From assembly GCA_947503365.1 (NCBI GenBank), contig CANNDT010000061.1, forward strand, positions 1 through 27,397: a stretch of DNA of 27,397 bases, given 5' to 3'. Shown piece after piece: positions 16,091 to 21,919 of this stretch. Position 1 is the first letter of the stretch, and every line of letters starts with the position of its first letter. This stretch comes from CANNDT01 sp945876205 (lineage in GTDB: Bacteria > Acidobacteriota > Vicinamibacteria > Vicinamibacterales > UBA2999). The notes beneath the pieces were generated by a model that worked only from the letters and a program-made list of their open reading frames with translations, was not told the DNA's origin and made no database searches. The position numbers and the translations under genes are program-made.

Positions 16091-16795
16091 ATGAACCTCA
16101 AGGGCGCAACAGTACTGGTGACAGGCGGAAGCCGCGGCATCGGGCTCTCGATCGCGAAGGTGCTGGCCGGCGCCGGCGCGCGCGTCGCGATTACCGGCCG
16201 CGACCAGAAGCGGCTCGACGACGCCGCCAAGGACTTCGGCGCCCTCGCCATCAAGGCCGACGTCAGCAAGCCCGCTGATGTGCAACGAACCTATGGCGAG
16301 GTGTTCAAAGCCTTCGGCCATCTCGACGTGCTCATCAACAACGCGGGCGTCGGCGTGTTCAAGCCGCTCGTGGACATGGATCCCGCCGAGTTCGAACGCG
16401 TGTTTGCCACCAACGTCACCGGCGCGATGCTCATGGCGCGCGAGGCGGCCCGGCACTTTGTGGAACGCAAGCGTGGAAACCTGATCAACATCGCCTCGAC
16501 CGCCGCGGTGCGGGGCGCCGCCAACGGCACCGCCTATTACGGAAGCAAGTTCGCGCTGCGCGGGATGACCGAGTGCTGGCGCGCGGAGCTGCGGCCGCAC
16601 AACGTCCGCGTCATCCTGATCAATCCCAGCGAGGTGATCACCAACTTCGCGGCGACGGCCGGCTTTCCGCAGAAGGACAACGAGACCAAGCTGCAAGGCG
16701 AGGACATCGCCGGCATCGTCAAGGCCGCGCTCGAAATGGACGATCGCGGCTTCATCCCGGAATTGACGGTGTTCGCCACCAACCCGAAGGACTAG
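16091..16795 (+). CDS. Short-chain dehydrogenase/reductase (classical SDR, FabG-like)
   Basis: A 234-residue cytoplasmic NAD(P)-dependent oxidoreductase. The cofactor motif TGGSRGIG is at 11-18, NNAG at 83-86, the catalytic Ser136 in NIASTAA, and Tyr149-x3-Lys153. Arg40-like basic residues after the second strand (ITGRDQKRL) favour NADP. Substrate cannot be read from sequence; the short C-terminus (INPSEVITNFAATAG) resembles generic 3-oxoacyl reductase-like SDRs. The ATG at 16091 is chosen because the fold starts right there; the longer open frame upstream would overlap the VOC gene start. The VIT-type transporter follows after 10 bp and is probably co-transcribed. Confidence 0.92.
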   Translation: MNLKGATVLVTGGSRGIGLSIAKVLAGAGARVAITGRDQKRLDDAAKDFGALAIKADVSKPADVQRTYGEVFKAFGHLDVLINNAGVGVFKPLVDMDPAEFERVFATNVTGAMLMAREAARHFVERKRGNLINIASTAAVRGAANGTAYYGSKFALRGMTECWRAELRPHNVRVILINPSEVITNFAATAGFPQKDNETKLQGEDIAGIVKAALEMDDRGFIPELTVFATNPKD

Positions 16796-16805
16796 CCGAG
16801 CGCAC

Positions 16806-17501
16806 ATGCCACGCCCTCACCTGGAGCGGCATCGTACTGAGCGCATCGGCTGGCTGCGCGCCGCCGTCCTCGGAGCCAACGACGGCATCGTCTCAACCGC
16901 CAGCCTGATCATCGGCGTGGCGGCAGCCAGCGCCGGGCGCGGCGAGATGCTGGTCGCCGGCGTGGCGGGCCTGGTGGCGGGCGCCATGTCGATGGCGGCG
17001 GGAGAATACGTGTCGGTCAGCTCGCAGGCCGATACCGAGCAGGCCGACCTGGCGCGCGAGCGGGCCGAACTGGCTGCTCAGCCCGAATTCGAACAGCAGG
17101 AATTGACGGGGATCTACGTCGCACGAGGGCTGACCCCGGAGCTCGCCAGGCAGGTGTCTGAGCAACTGATGGCCCATGACGCGCTGGGGGCCCATTCGCG
17201 CGACGAGCTAGGAATGTCCGAGACCGCGAGCGCCCGACCCGTGCAGGCCGGCTTGACGTCAGCCGCCACCTTCGCCGTCGGTGCGGCGTTGCCCCTGCTC
17301 ACCGCGCTTGCGGCGCCGGAACCCCAGATCATTCCCGTGGTGGCCGGCACATCGCTGATGTGTCTCACCGCGCTCGGCGCGCTGTCGGCACGCACGGGCG
17401 GGGCGCCGGTGCTCAAGGCGTCGGCGCGGGTGGCCTTCTGGGGCGCCCTGGCGATGGGCATCACCGCCCTCGTCGGCAGGCTGTTCGGCGCCGTCGTCTA
17501 G
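16806..17501 (+). CDS. VIT1/CCC1 family Fe2+/Mn2+ transporter
   Basis: A 231-residue membrane protein of the vacuolar iron transporter family, which moves ferrous iron or manganese out of the cytosol. The signature RAAVLGANDGIVSTASL opens helix 1, and helix 2 holds GLVAGAMSMAAGEYVSVSSQ. A Glu/Gln-rich helical segment (about 73-130, with RAELAAQPEFEQQEL) matches the metal-binding domain between helices 2 and 3. Three further helices follow (TSAATFAVGAALPLLTALA, VVAGTSLMCLTALGALSA, VAFWGALAMGITALVGRLF). Its stop codon overlaps the convergent YbgA-like stop within CTAG. Confidence 0.92.
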   Translation: MPRPHLERHRTERIGWLRAAVLGANDGIVSTASLIIGVAAASAGRGEMLVAGVAGLVAGAMSMAAGEYVSVSSQADTEQADLARERAELAAQPEFEQQELTGIYVARGLTPELARQVSEQLMAHDALGAHSRDELGMSETASARPVQAGLTSAATFAVGAALPLLTALAAPEPQIIPVVAGTSLMCLTALGALSARTGGAPVLKASARVAFWGALAMGITALVGRLFGAVV

Positions 17502-18466
17502 ACGTGATTGCGGAGCATCAGCTCCTTGGGATGCGGATCCAGGTACAGCTGGCCGACCAGGTACGAGACGTTGTGGAGCCGGACGTAGTGCCTCAGGAGC
17601 GTGATGGGCACGACGAGCGGCACGAGGCCCCGCCGGTAGTCGTCAATGGCGCCGGCAAGCTCCGCCTTTGATCCCGGGTCGAGAAGATTCTTGAAATACC
17701 CCGCGATGTGCTGCAGCACGTTCACGTGTCGCCGCGGAGTGGCCATGACGGTCAGCCCCGACATGAAGAGCTCGGTGTAGCGGCGCTCGAGCTCGTGCCG
17801 CGGCACTTCGCGGGCGCCCGCCACCAGGCGCCCCAGCGTCCGGTACGCCTCGGGCGAGTGCGCCATCAGGATTAGCTTGTGCGCGGTGTGAAAGGCGACG
17901 AGCGCGCCCTGGTTCCACCTGCCGCCGAAGAGGCCACGGAGCCTCCAGTAGGCGAACACCCGCTCGACGAAGTTCTCGCGCAGGCGGGGGTCAGACAGCC
18001 GCCCTTCCTCCTCGACGGGAAGCGACGGATACCGCTCCATGAGGCTGGCGGCGAAGAGTCCTCGCCCGGACTTGTCGGGCGCGCCCTGCCCGCCGTAGAC
18101 CTTGACGCGCTCCATGCCGCAACTCGGCGAGTCCTTCTTCAGTACGTAGCCCGAGAGATCCTCCACCTCGAGCTTCGCGACCCGCTTGTGGGCGTACCGC
18201 TCCAGGCGGTCGGTCAGGTCGATGGCGGTCTTGACGGTGAGCAGCCGGACGCCCTGCTCGACGCGCACGAGGCGCATCGATTCCCGCGGCGTGCCGAAGC
18301 CGCATTCGACTTCGGGGCAGACCGGTACCCACTCCACGAACGGCCCCAGCGTGTCGGTCAGGAAGGGGTCGCGCTTGTGGCCCCCGTCGAAACGCACCGA
18401 CTCGCCCAACAGGCACGCCGAGATTCCCAGTCGAATCGGACGCGGCTCAGATGGCGCGGCTGTCAT
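17498..18466 (-). CDS. YbgA-like protein, DUF523 (TudS-like) fused to DUF1722
   Basis: A 322-residue two-domain protein. The N-terminal DUF523 part (about 11-160) starts RLGISACLLGESVRFDGGHK and carries Cys18, Cys50 (VCPEVECGFG, also Cys55) and Cys116 (KKDSPSCGM). In the DUF523 protein TudS, three cysteines with matching spacing hold a 4Fe-4S cluster that desulfurates thiouracil, so a similar iron-sulfur role is possible. The C-terminal DUF1722 part (about 190-310) includes FHTAHKLILMAHSPEAYRTL and is helical. In many bacteria this fusion sits beside photolyase genes; none is here. The ATG at 18466 overlaps the end of the upstream hypothetical gene by 20 bp, and a longer start is not supported. 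Its stop shares CTAG with the convergent transporter. Confidence 0.9.
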   Translation of the reverse strand: MTAAPSEPRPIRLGISACLLGESVRFDGGHKRDPFLTDTLGPFVEWVPVCPEVECGFGTPRESMRLVRVEQGVRLLTVKTAIDLTDRLERYAHKRVAKLEVEDLSGYVLKKDSPSCGMERVKVYGGQGAPDKSGRGLFAASLMERYPSLPVEEEGRLSDPRLRENFVERVFAYWRLRGLFGGRWNQGALVAFHTAHKLILMAHSPEAYRTLGRLVAGAREVPRHELERRYTELFMSGLTVMATPRRHVNVLQHIAGYFKNLLDPGSKAELAGAIDDYRRGLVPLVVPITLLRHYVRLHNVSYLVGQLYLDPHPKELMLRNHV

Positions 18467-18950
18467 AGGCCCAGTGCAGCACCGCCTGCCTCTGCTTGGG
18501 ACGACACTCGAGGTCGCCCGTCTCGCAGTTCTTCCGAATCGCCGCCACGTGTCGTGCGATCGCCCTCCACCGCCTGATCTGCCGTGCATCGTCCGAGGTG
18601 CGGCGACCCATGTAGTAGCGGCAGTACCACTGAAACCATCCTCTCGGATCCTGCGGGCGAATCCAGCCCTTTCGTCGCCACACGGCAAGCGATTGCGACG
18701 CGTTCACGCCGAAGTAATTGAGCCGCCGGTCGCGACGCCCCGCGCACAGCCTCGCACCAGCGAACCAGCTTGCGGGAAATTCGGCGCGGCAGTCGGTCAT
18801 GTATTTGCCGCCGAACACCCCCAGCCGCAGCATCTGCTTCGGCGTCAGCTGCGGCTCGAATCCCGGGGCCAAGTTGCGACCGACGGGCTCGGTGAGATGG
18901 TAGACGTATCCCTGCTGCATCCTGTCATTGACGACGATCCTGCGTGTCAT
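18447..18950 (-). CDS. Conserved hypothetical protein of the YbgA/photolyase neighbourhood
   Basis: A 167-residue cytoplasmic protein without an assigned function. I recognise the family from strongly conserved stretches: FEPQLTPKQMLRLGVFGGKY, MTDCRAEFPASWF, YFGVNASQSLAVWRRKGWI, DPRGWFQWYCRYYMGRR and RQRQAVLHWAYDSRAI. It is very rich in Arg, Trp and Tyr, which would suit a nucleic-acid or aromatic-ligand binding protein, but that is only a suggestion. It lies between the lipocalin gene (4 bp ATGA overlap) and the YbgA-like gene (20 bp overlap), so all three are translationally linked. The association with YbgA recurs in other bacteria to my knowledge, implying a shared process. Confidence 0.85.
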   Translation of the reverse strand: MTRRIVVNDRMQQGYVYHLTEPVGRNLAPGFEPQLTPKQMLRLGVFGGKYMTDCRAEFPASWFAGARLCAGRRDRRLNYFGVNASQSLAVWRRKGWIRPQDPRGWFQWYCRYYMGRRTSDDARQIRRWRAIARHVAAIRKNCETGDLECRPKQRQAVLHWAYDSRAI

Positions 18951-19519
18951 GGGGTCTGGTCGCGGTTGACGCGAGACGCCGCGCCTTGGCTCGTCATGAT
19001 GAGGCGTTCCACGTCGAAGCCGCTGGCGCGGGCCGCCGCAAGGGCAGAGGCGAGACGCCCGGGATCGAGCGCCGCCGCGCGCCCCAGGATCCACAGGTAG
19101 CGCCGATCCGGCGATCCGACGACGGCCCAGGAGTAGTCGTCGGCCAGGCCCACGATCCAGTAGTCGCCCCACACGAACGGCAGGAATGACAGCACGGCGG
19201 GCGCGAAGCGCACCTTCAGCTTTGCGAAGGTGCGGACATCGACAATCCGGGCGACGCCCAGCGCGTCGATGACGCGACCGTCTGCGACGCGGCACCGATT
19301 GGTGACGTCGAGTCGGCCATCGGCGCGTTTCGCGTAGGTGGCTCGTACGTCGCCGACGCAGGTGCGCTGAAACCGGTTCGGAACCCGCGCGATTTCAAAC
19401 CAGTCGCCGAGATAGCGATTCGGGTCGACGTGCTCCACGGTGCGGACCGGTTCTGGCCGCTGGCCTTGAATTGCTGCGGTCATCAGCACGACGAAAGCAA
19501 TGCCTCCTAGAAGCGCCAT
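18947..19519 (-). CDS. Secreted bacterial lipocalin (Blc-like)
   Basis: A 190-residue lipocalin, a beta-barrel binding small hydrophobic ligands in the envelope. A short signal-like N-terminus (LGGIAFVVLMTAAIQG) precedes the lipocalin signature YLGDWFEIARVPNRFQRTC, then RADGRLDVTNRCR and DYWIVGLADDYSWAVVGSPD with YLWILGR. There is no clear lipobox, unlike E. coli Blc, so it is probably soluble periplasmic. Cys residues in FQRTC and NRCR may pair. The ATG at 19519 is chosen because the lipocalin begins there; the same frame continues 45 codons upstream into a fossil of another gene. A GATAAT box lies 6 nt before the ATG. Confidence 0.88.
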   Translation of the reverse strand: MALLGGIAFVVLMTAAIQGQRPEPVRTVEHVDPNRYLGDWFEIARVPNRFQRTCVGDVRATYAKRADGRLDVTNRCRVADGRVIDALGVARIVDVRTFAKLKVRFAPAVLSFLPFVWGDYWIVGLADDYSWAVVGSPDRRYLWILGRAAALDPGRLASALAAARASGFDVERLIMTSQGAASRVNRDQTP

Positions 19520-19525
19520 TCCCCG

Positions 19526-19531
19526 ATTATC
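19526..19531 (-). promoter_or_regulatory. Putative -10 box (GATAAT) of the lipocalin operon
   Basis: Read on the minus strand, GATAAT is followed by 6 nt (CGGGGA) and the lipocalin ATG. It differs from the TATAAT consensus at one position and lies right after the end of the epimerase remnant. This would give the lipocalin operon its own near-leaderless start. Confidence 0.35.
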
Positions 19532-19543
19532 GCAACGCAGCCC

Positions 19544-19654
19544 ACCCGGCTGCCGACCAGACCACCGCGCCGCGCGACCGCCCTCTTCGAACCGTCGAAG
19601 AAGGCGGTCGCCGATGTACCCCGTGATGCCGGTCACCAGAACGGGAGCGTCCAC
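19544..19654 (-). pseudogene. 5' remnant of an SDR-type NAD-dependent epimerase/reductase
   Basis: From a GTG at 19654 the frame reads VLVTGITGYIGDRLLRRFEE, a clear N-terminal Rossmann motif of an atypical SDR (NmrA/epimerase type, normally VLVTGATGYIGxRL). After about 35 codons the similarity stops and the frame runs into the lipocalin start. The remaining roughly 250-450 residues of such an enzyme are nowhere in the window. It lies 5 bp after the fasciclin stop. The simplest reading is a deletion that removed most of an epimerase gene once located between the fasciclin and lipocalin genes. Confidence 0.65.
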
Positions 19655-19659
19655 GGTTC

Positions 19660-20154
19660 CTACTTGTCCTTCGGCAGGATCACCGCGTCAATGACGTGGA
19701 TCACGCCATTGCTCGCGACGATGTCCGTCTTCGCGACGTGCGCGCCGTCAACGGTGACGCCGCCGCGCGTCGCGATCGTGATTGTGTCGCCGCTGACGGC
19801 CTTGGCCGACGGCATCTTGACCACGTCAGCGGCCATCACTTTTCCCGCGACGACGTGATACGTGAGGATGCGCCGCAGTTGTGCCTTGTTCTCCGGCTTG
19901 AGCAGTGACTCGAGCGTGCCGGCCGGCAGCTTCGCGAACGCCTCGTCGGTCGGTGCGAACACCGTGAAAGGCCCGGGGCCCTTGAGCGTCGACACGAGGT
20001 CGGCCGCCGCGAGCGCCTTCGCGAGGGTCTTGAACGAGCCGGCCGCCACGGCCGTGTCGACCACGTCCTTCGTGTCGGCGGCCCTGAGATCTGTTGTCGC
20101 CGCGAGAGTCATCACCAACGCGGCCACGCTTCCAATCCTGCGAATATTCGACAT
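19660..20154 (-). CDS. Secreted fasciclin (FAS1) domain protein
   Basis: A 164-residue secreted protein with a signal peptide (VAALVMTLAATTDLRAAD) and one FAS1 domain filling the rest. The H1 motif is GPFTVFAPTDEAFAKLP and the H2 motif is NGVIHVIDAVILP; LRRILTYHVVAGKVMAADV lies between them. FAS1 proteins are usually adhesion-type or envelope proteins; the ligand is unknown. A purine-rich GGAGTAGG precedes the ATG. It is divergent from the XRE-cupin regulator, and a palindrome lies in the 170 bp between them, so regulation by that protein is plausible. Confidence 0.94.
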   Translation of the reverse strand: MSNIRRIGSVAALVMTLAATTDLRAADTKDVVDTAVAAGSFKTLAKALAAADLVSTLKGPGPFTVFAPTDEAFAKLPAGTLESLLKPENKAQLRRILTYHVVAGKVMAADVVKMPSAKAVSGDTITIATRGGVTVDGAHVAKTDIVASNGVIHVIDAVILPKDK

Positions 20155-20219
20155 GTCCTACTCCTGCCTCCTGCTCCGGCGCCGTGAACCATTCCGGCGC
20201 GCGTGTAATTGAGTTTAAT

Positions 20220-20233
20220 GCAACTTATGTTGC
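20220..20233. promoter_or_regulatory. Candidate operator GCAAC-N4-GTTGC between fasciclin and XRE-cupin genes
   Basis: A perfect 5 bp inverted repeat with a 4 nt AT spacer (GCAACTTATGTTGC) sits in an AT-richer island of the 170 bp divergent region. On the fasciclin strand, TTTCAG and TAAACT flank it with 16 bp spacing, so it would lie between -35 and -10. On the regulator strand, TAAAAT (20241-20246) is a possible -10. A site in this place suits autoregulation by the XRE-cupin protein. Confidence 0.45.
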
Positions 20234-20324
20234 CTGAAAGTAAAATCGACCCCATTGGGCAAAGTCGTGTGAGCGATGCCACAAGATCCGCGTGGAATTT
20301 CACTGCCAGGAAAAAGGAGGGACG

Positions 20325-20912
20325 ATGATCTCGGCGACCCTGACTGCGGGCCTGCGCGATTACGACATCGGGGCGAAGATTCGGACGCTGCGGCTGAAGA
20401 AGAAGATGGGGCTCGTCGAGCTCGGGCAGCACACCGGGCTGTCGCCGGCGATGCTCTCGAAGATCGAGCGAGGCCGCCTGTTTCCGACGCTGCCGACGCT
20501 CCTGCGGGTCGCGCTGGTGTTCGGCGTGGGCCTCGAGTACTTCTTCGCCGGCGCCCGCGAGAAACCGCTCGTCGCGGTCGTGCGCAAGCGCGAGCGCGTG
20601 CGGCTTCCCGAGAGGCCGCAGACGCCCGACAGCGCGTTTCATTTCGAGTCGCTCGATTACTCCGCCGTCGAGCGGCGGTTCAATACGTATTACGCGGAAT
20701 TTCTGCCGGTCGCAGCCGAGAAGCTACGGCCGCACGGACACCCCGGCGCGGAGTTCATCTACGTGCTCCAGGGAACGCTGAACATGACTATCGGGGTCGA
20801 CGAACACGCGCTCGATGAGGGCGATTCGGTGTACTTCGACTCGAGCATCCCCCACAGCTACCGCCGCGGCGGCAAGCGCGCCTGCCGCGCCATCGTCGTG
20901 ACCACAGGGTGA
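20325..20912 (+). CDS. XRE-family transcriptional regulator with C-terminal cupin sensor
   Basis: A 195-residue DNA-binding regulator. The HTH occupies about 15-70 (IGAKIRTLRLKKKMGLVEL, then LSPAMLSKIERGRLFPTLPT as recognition helix region). The C-terminal cupin (about 120-192) has His137, His139 and Glu143 in PHGHPGAEFIYVLQG and His177 in SIPHSYR, so a metal could bind. Such XRE-cupin proteins sense small molecules and often control neighbouring uptake or metabolic genes; the ligand here is unknown. The ATG at 20325 follows a strong AAGGAGG at 20314-20320. The divergent fasciclin gene is the likeliest neighbouring target. Confidence 0.93.
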   Translation: MISATLTAGLRDYDIGAKIRTLRLKKKMGLVELGQHTGLSPAMLSKIERGRLFPTLPTLLRVALVFGVGLEYFFAGAREKPLVAVVRKRERVRLPERPQTPDSAFHFESLDYSAVERRFNTYYAEFLPVAAEKLRPHGHPGAEFIYVLQGTLNMTIGVDEHALDEGDSVYFDSSIPHSYRRGGKRACRAIVVTTG

Positions 20913-20913
20913 C

Positions 20914-20929
20914 CAGCCCCCCAAGGCTG
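20914..20929 (+). terminator. Weak hairpin after the XRE-cupin stop
   Basis: CAGCC (20914-20918) and GGCTG (20925-20929) can pair across a 6 nt loop directly after the stop codon. The stem is only 5 bp and no T-tract follows, so termination here is uncertain. Confidence 0.25.
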
Positions 20930-21003
20930 ATTGGAAGGCGGGCAAAGTTCCCGTGCCCCAGATAAAAATCCCGCACCGATCCCGGCACGCGTCACCTCGT
21001 GTC

Positions 21004-21063
21004 GGTCGAACGTTACAAAGAGACTCCAGATCGCCTGTGGACTCGCGCGGTAATCGTTCGACC
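21004..21063. other. Long imperfect inverted repeat in the intergenic region 20913-21149
   Basis: The 13-base left arm (21004-21016, GGTCGAACGTTAC) is the exact reverse complement of 21050-21063 except for one extra T at 21054, giving a 13 bp stem with a single bulge and a 33 nt loop. Nearby, CGTTACA (21011-21017) also pairs with TGTAACG (21072-21078), so alternative pairing is possible. Further upstream, CGTGCC (20952-20957) and GGCACG (20984-20989) form another repeat. The 237 bp region holds no recognisable ORF. It could be a structured leader or small RNA, or an operator cluster. No known riboswitch class is recognised. Confidence 0.5.
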
Positions 21064-21149
21064 CGTCCGTCTGTAACGTCCGCGTAACCGCACGGTTCTT
21101 GCTCCACTGCCAGCACGGCGCGTTCGTTTCGCCGCCCGGAGACCCTCCC

Positions 21150-21401
21150 GTGGCACTCAATCGCCGCCTGACCAGTCACGGACATGTTCGCCGGCTCGTC
21201 GTGATGCCGGACCCCAAAGGATGGGAAGTCCTCGAAAAGGAGGATTCGGAGGTCCTGATGCGCCTGCATCGGGACGACTGGCACCGTGTGGAGCGGGACG
21301 TCCGTCTCTTCGAGATCAGAGTCCTCGCCCTTAAGCGCGAAGGCTGGATCGATCTCCCAACCGAGGACCGCGGGCATGACCGAGAAGATGCACGTCGTTG
21401 A
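21150..21401 (+). CDS. Small protein of unknown function
   Basis: An 83-residue cytoplasmic protein with no signal peptide or membrane segment. The core reads VRRLVVMPDPKGWEVLEKED followed by HRDDWHRVERDVRLFEIR and ALKREGWIDLP. The first part resembles the small beta-hairpin proteins of the DUF2188 type (a short V-P-x-GGW-V pattern), but the match is loose. Codons have the strong G/C bias at third positions of its neighbours, which supports it over the overlapping minus-strand frame. The start is the GTG at 21150 with GGAG 8 nt upstream. It lies downstream of the structured region and is convergent with the class II-like cytochrome gene. Confidence 0.55.
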   Translation: MALNRRLTSHGHVRRLVVMPDPKGWEVLEKEDSEVLMRLHRDDWHRVERDVRLFEIRVLALKREGWIDLPTEDRGHDREDARR

Positions 21402-21457
21402 AGGACTCGGGCAAACGGCACTGCTGCTTTCGTCAACTGGTCGTCTGTGCGCTGCGG

Positions 21458-21868
21458 TTATCGCACCGCCGGTCCTTGGGCGAGGCGCCTTCGTGCGATG
21501 TAGCGATGGCACTGCACGCAGCTCATCGTCAGCGAGACGTAGGCGAGCGGCGCGGCTTCCCCGTCGCGCCGTTTGGCGGCGTCGACGAGGTCCTCGCTCG
21601 CGCGCAGGAAGACCCCTGTGTGCCGCACGTATTCAGGTGTCGTCAGCGCCGCCCACGCCGGGTCCTGGGCGACACGCTGCAACTCCTCACTGTGCCGCTG
21701 GAGCTCGGCCCAATTACTGGTGACTATGGCTCCGAGGATCTGCTGAGAGTGCTCGAGCTTCACCCGCATGAGGCGATCGAGCGCCACGGTCTGTGCCGCC
21801 GCGACAGTTGCACATGCGCCTCCCGTTAGCGCGACCACGATGATCAACCGCCAGGCCATGTGTCTCAT
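21458..21868 (-). CDS. Secreted monoheme cytochrome c, class II-like
   Basis: A 136-residue exported protein. After a signal peptide (LIIVVALTGGACATVAAAQ) the chain is almost wholly helical by composition (RVKLEHSQQILGAIV, WAELQRHSEELQRVAQ, VFLRASEDLVDAAKRRD). It ends with a single heme site CVQCH at 117-121 close to the C-terminus. A C-terminal heme on a four-helix bundle is the plan of cytochrome c' and c556. The ATG at 21868 is preferred over a GTG at 21877 because GGGAGGG then has proper spacing. It is 51 bp downstream of the pentaheme gene on the same strand and is probably the last gene of that cytochrome operon. Confidence 0.85.
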   Translation of the reverse strand: MRHMAWRLIIVVALTGGACATVAAAQTVALDRLMRVKLEHSQQILGAIVTSNWAELQRHSEELQRVAQDPAWAALTTPEYVRHTGVFLRASEDLVDAAKRRDGEAAPLAYVSLTMSCVQCHRYIARRRLAQGPAVR

Positions 21869-21919
21869 GGACGCCACCCTCCCAACGTAGGTGCAAGCTG
21901 GGCGCTGATCGTCGTGGCG

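Noticed and set aside
20930..21000. GC-rich stretch with ATAAAAA considered as a riboswitch or terminator
   Set aside because: The CGTGCC/GGCACG arms are only 6 bp around a 26 nt loop, the T/A run is not next to a stem, and no known riboswitch core is visible.
20724..21512. Minus-strand open frame of 262 codons over the XRE-cupin end and the small gene
   Set aside because: It overlaps the cupin domain antisense, and the plus-strand 21150-21401 frame has better codon bias and a ribosome site.
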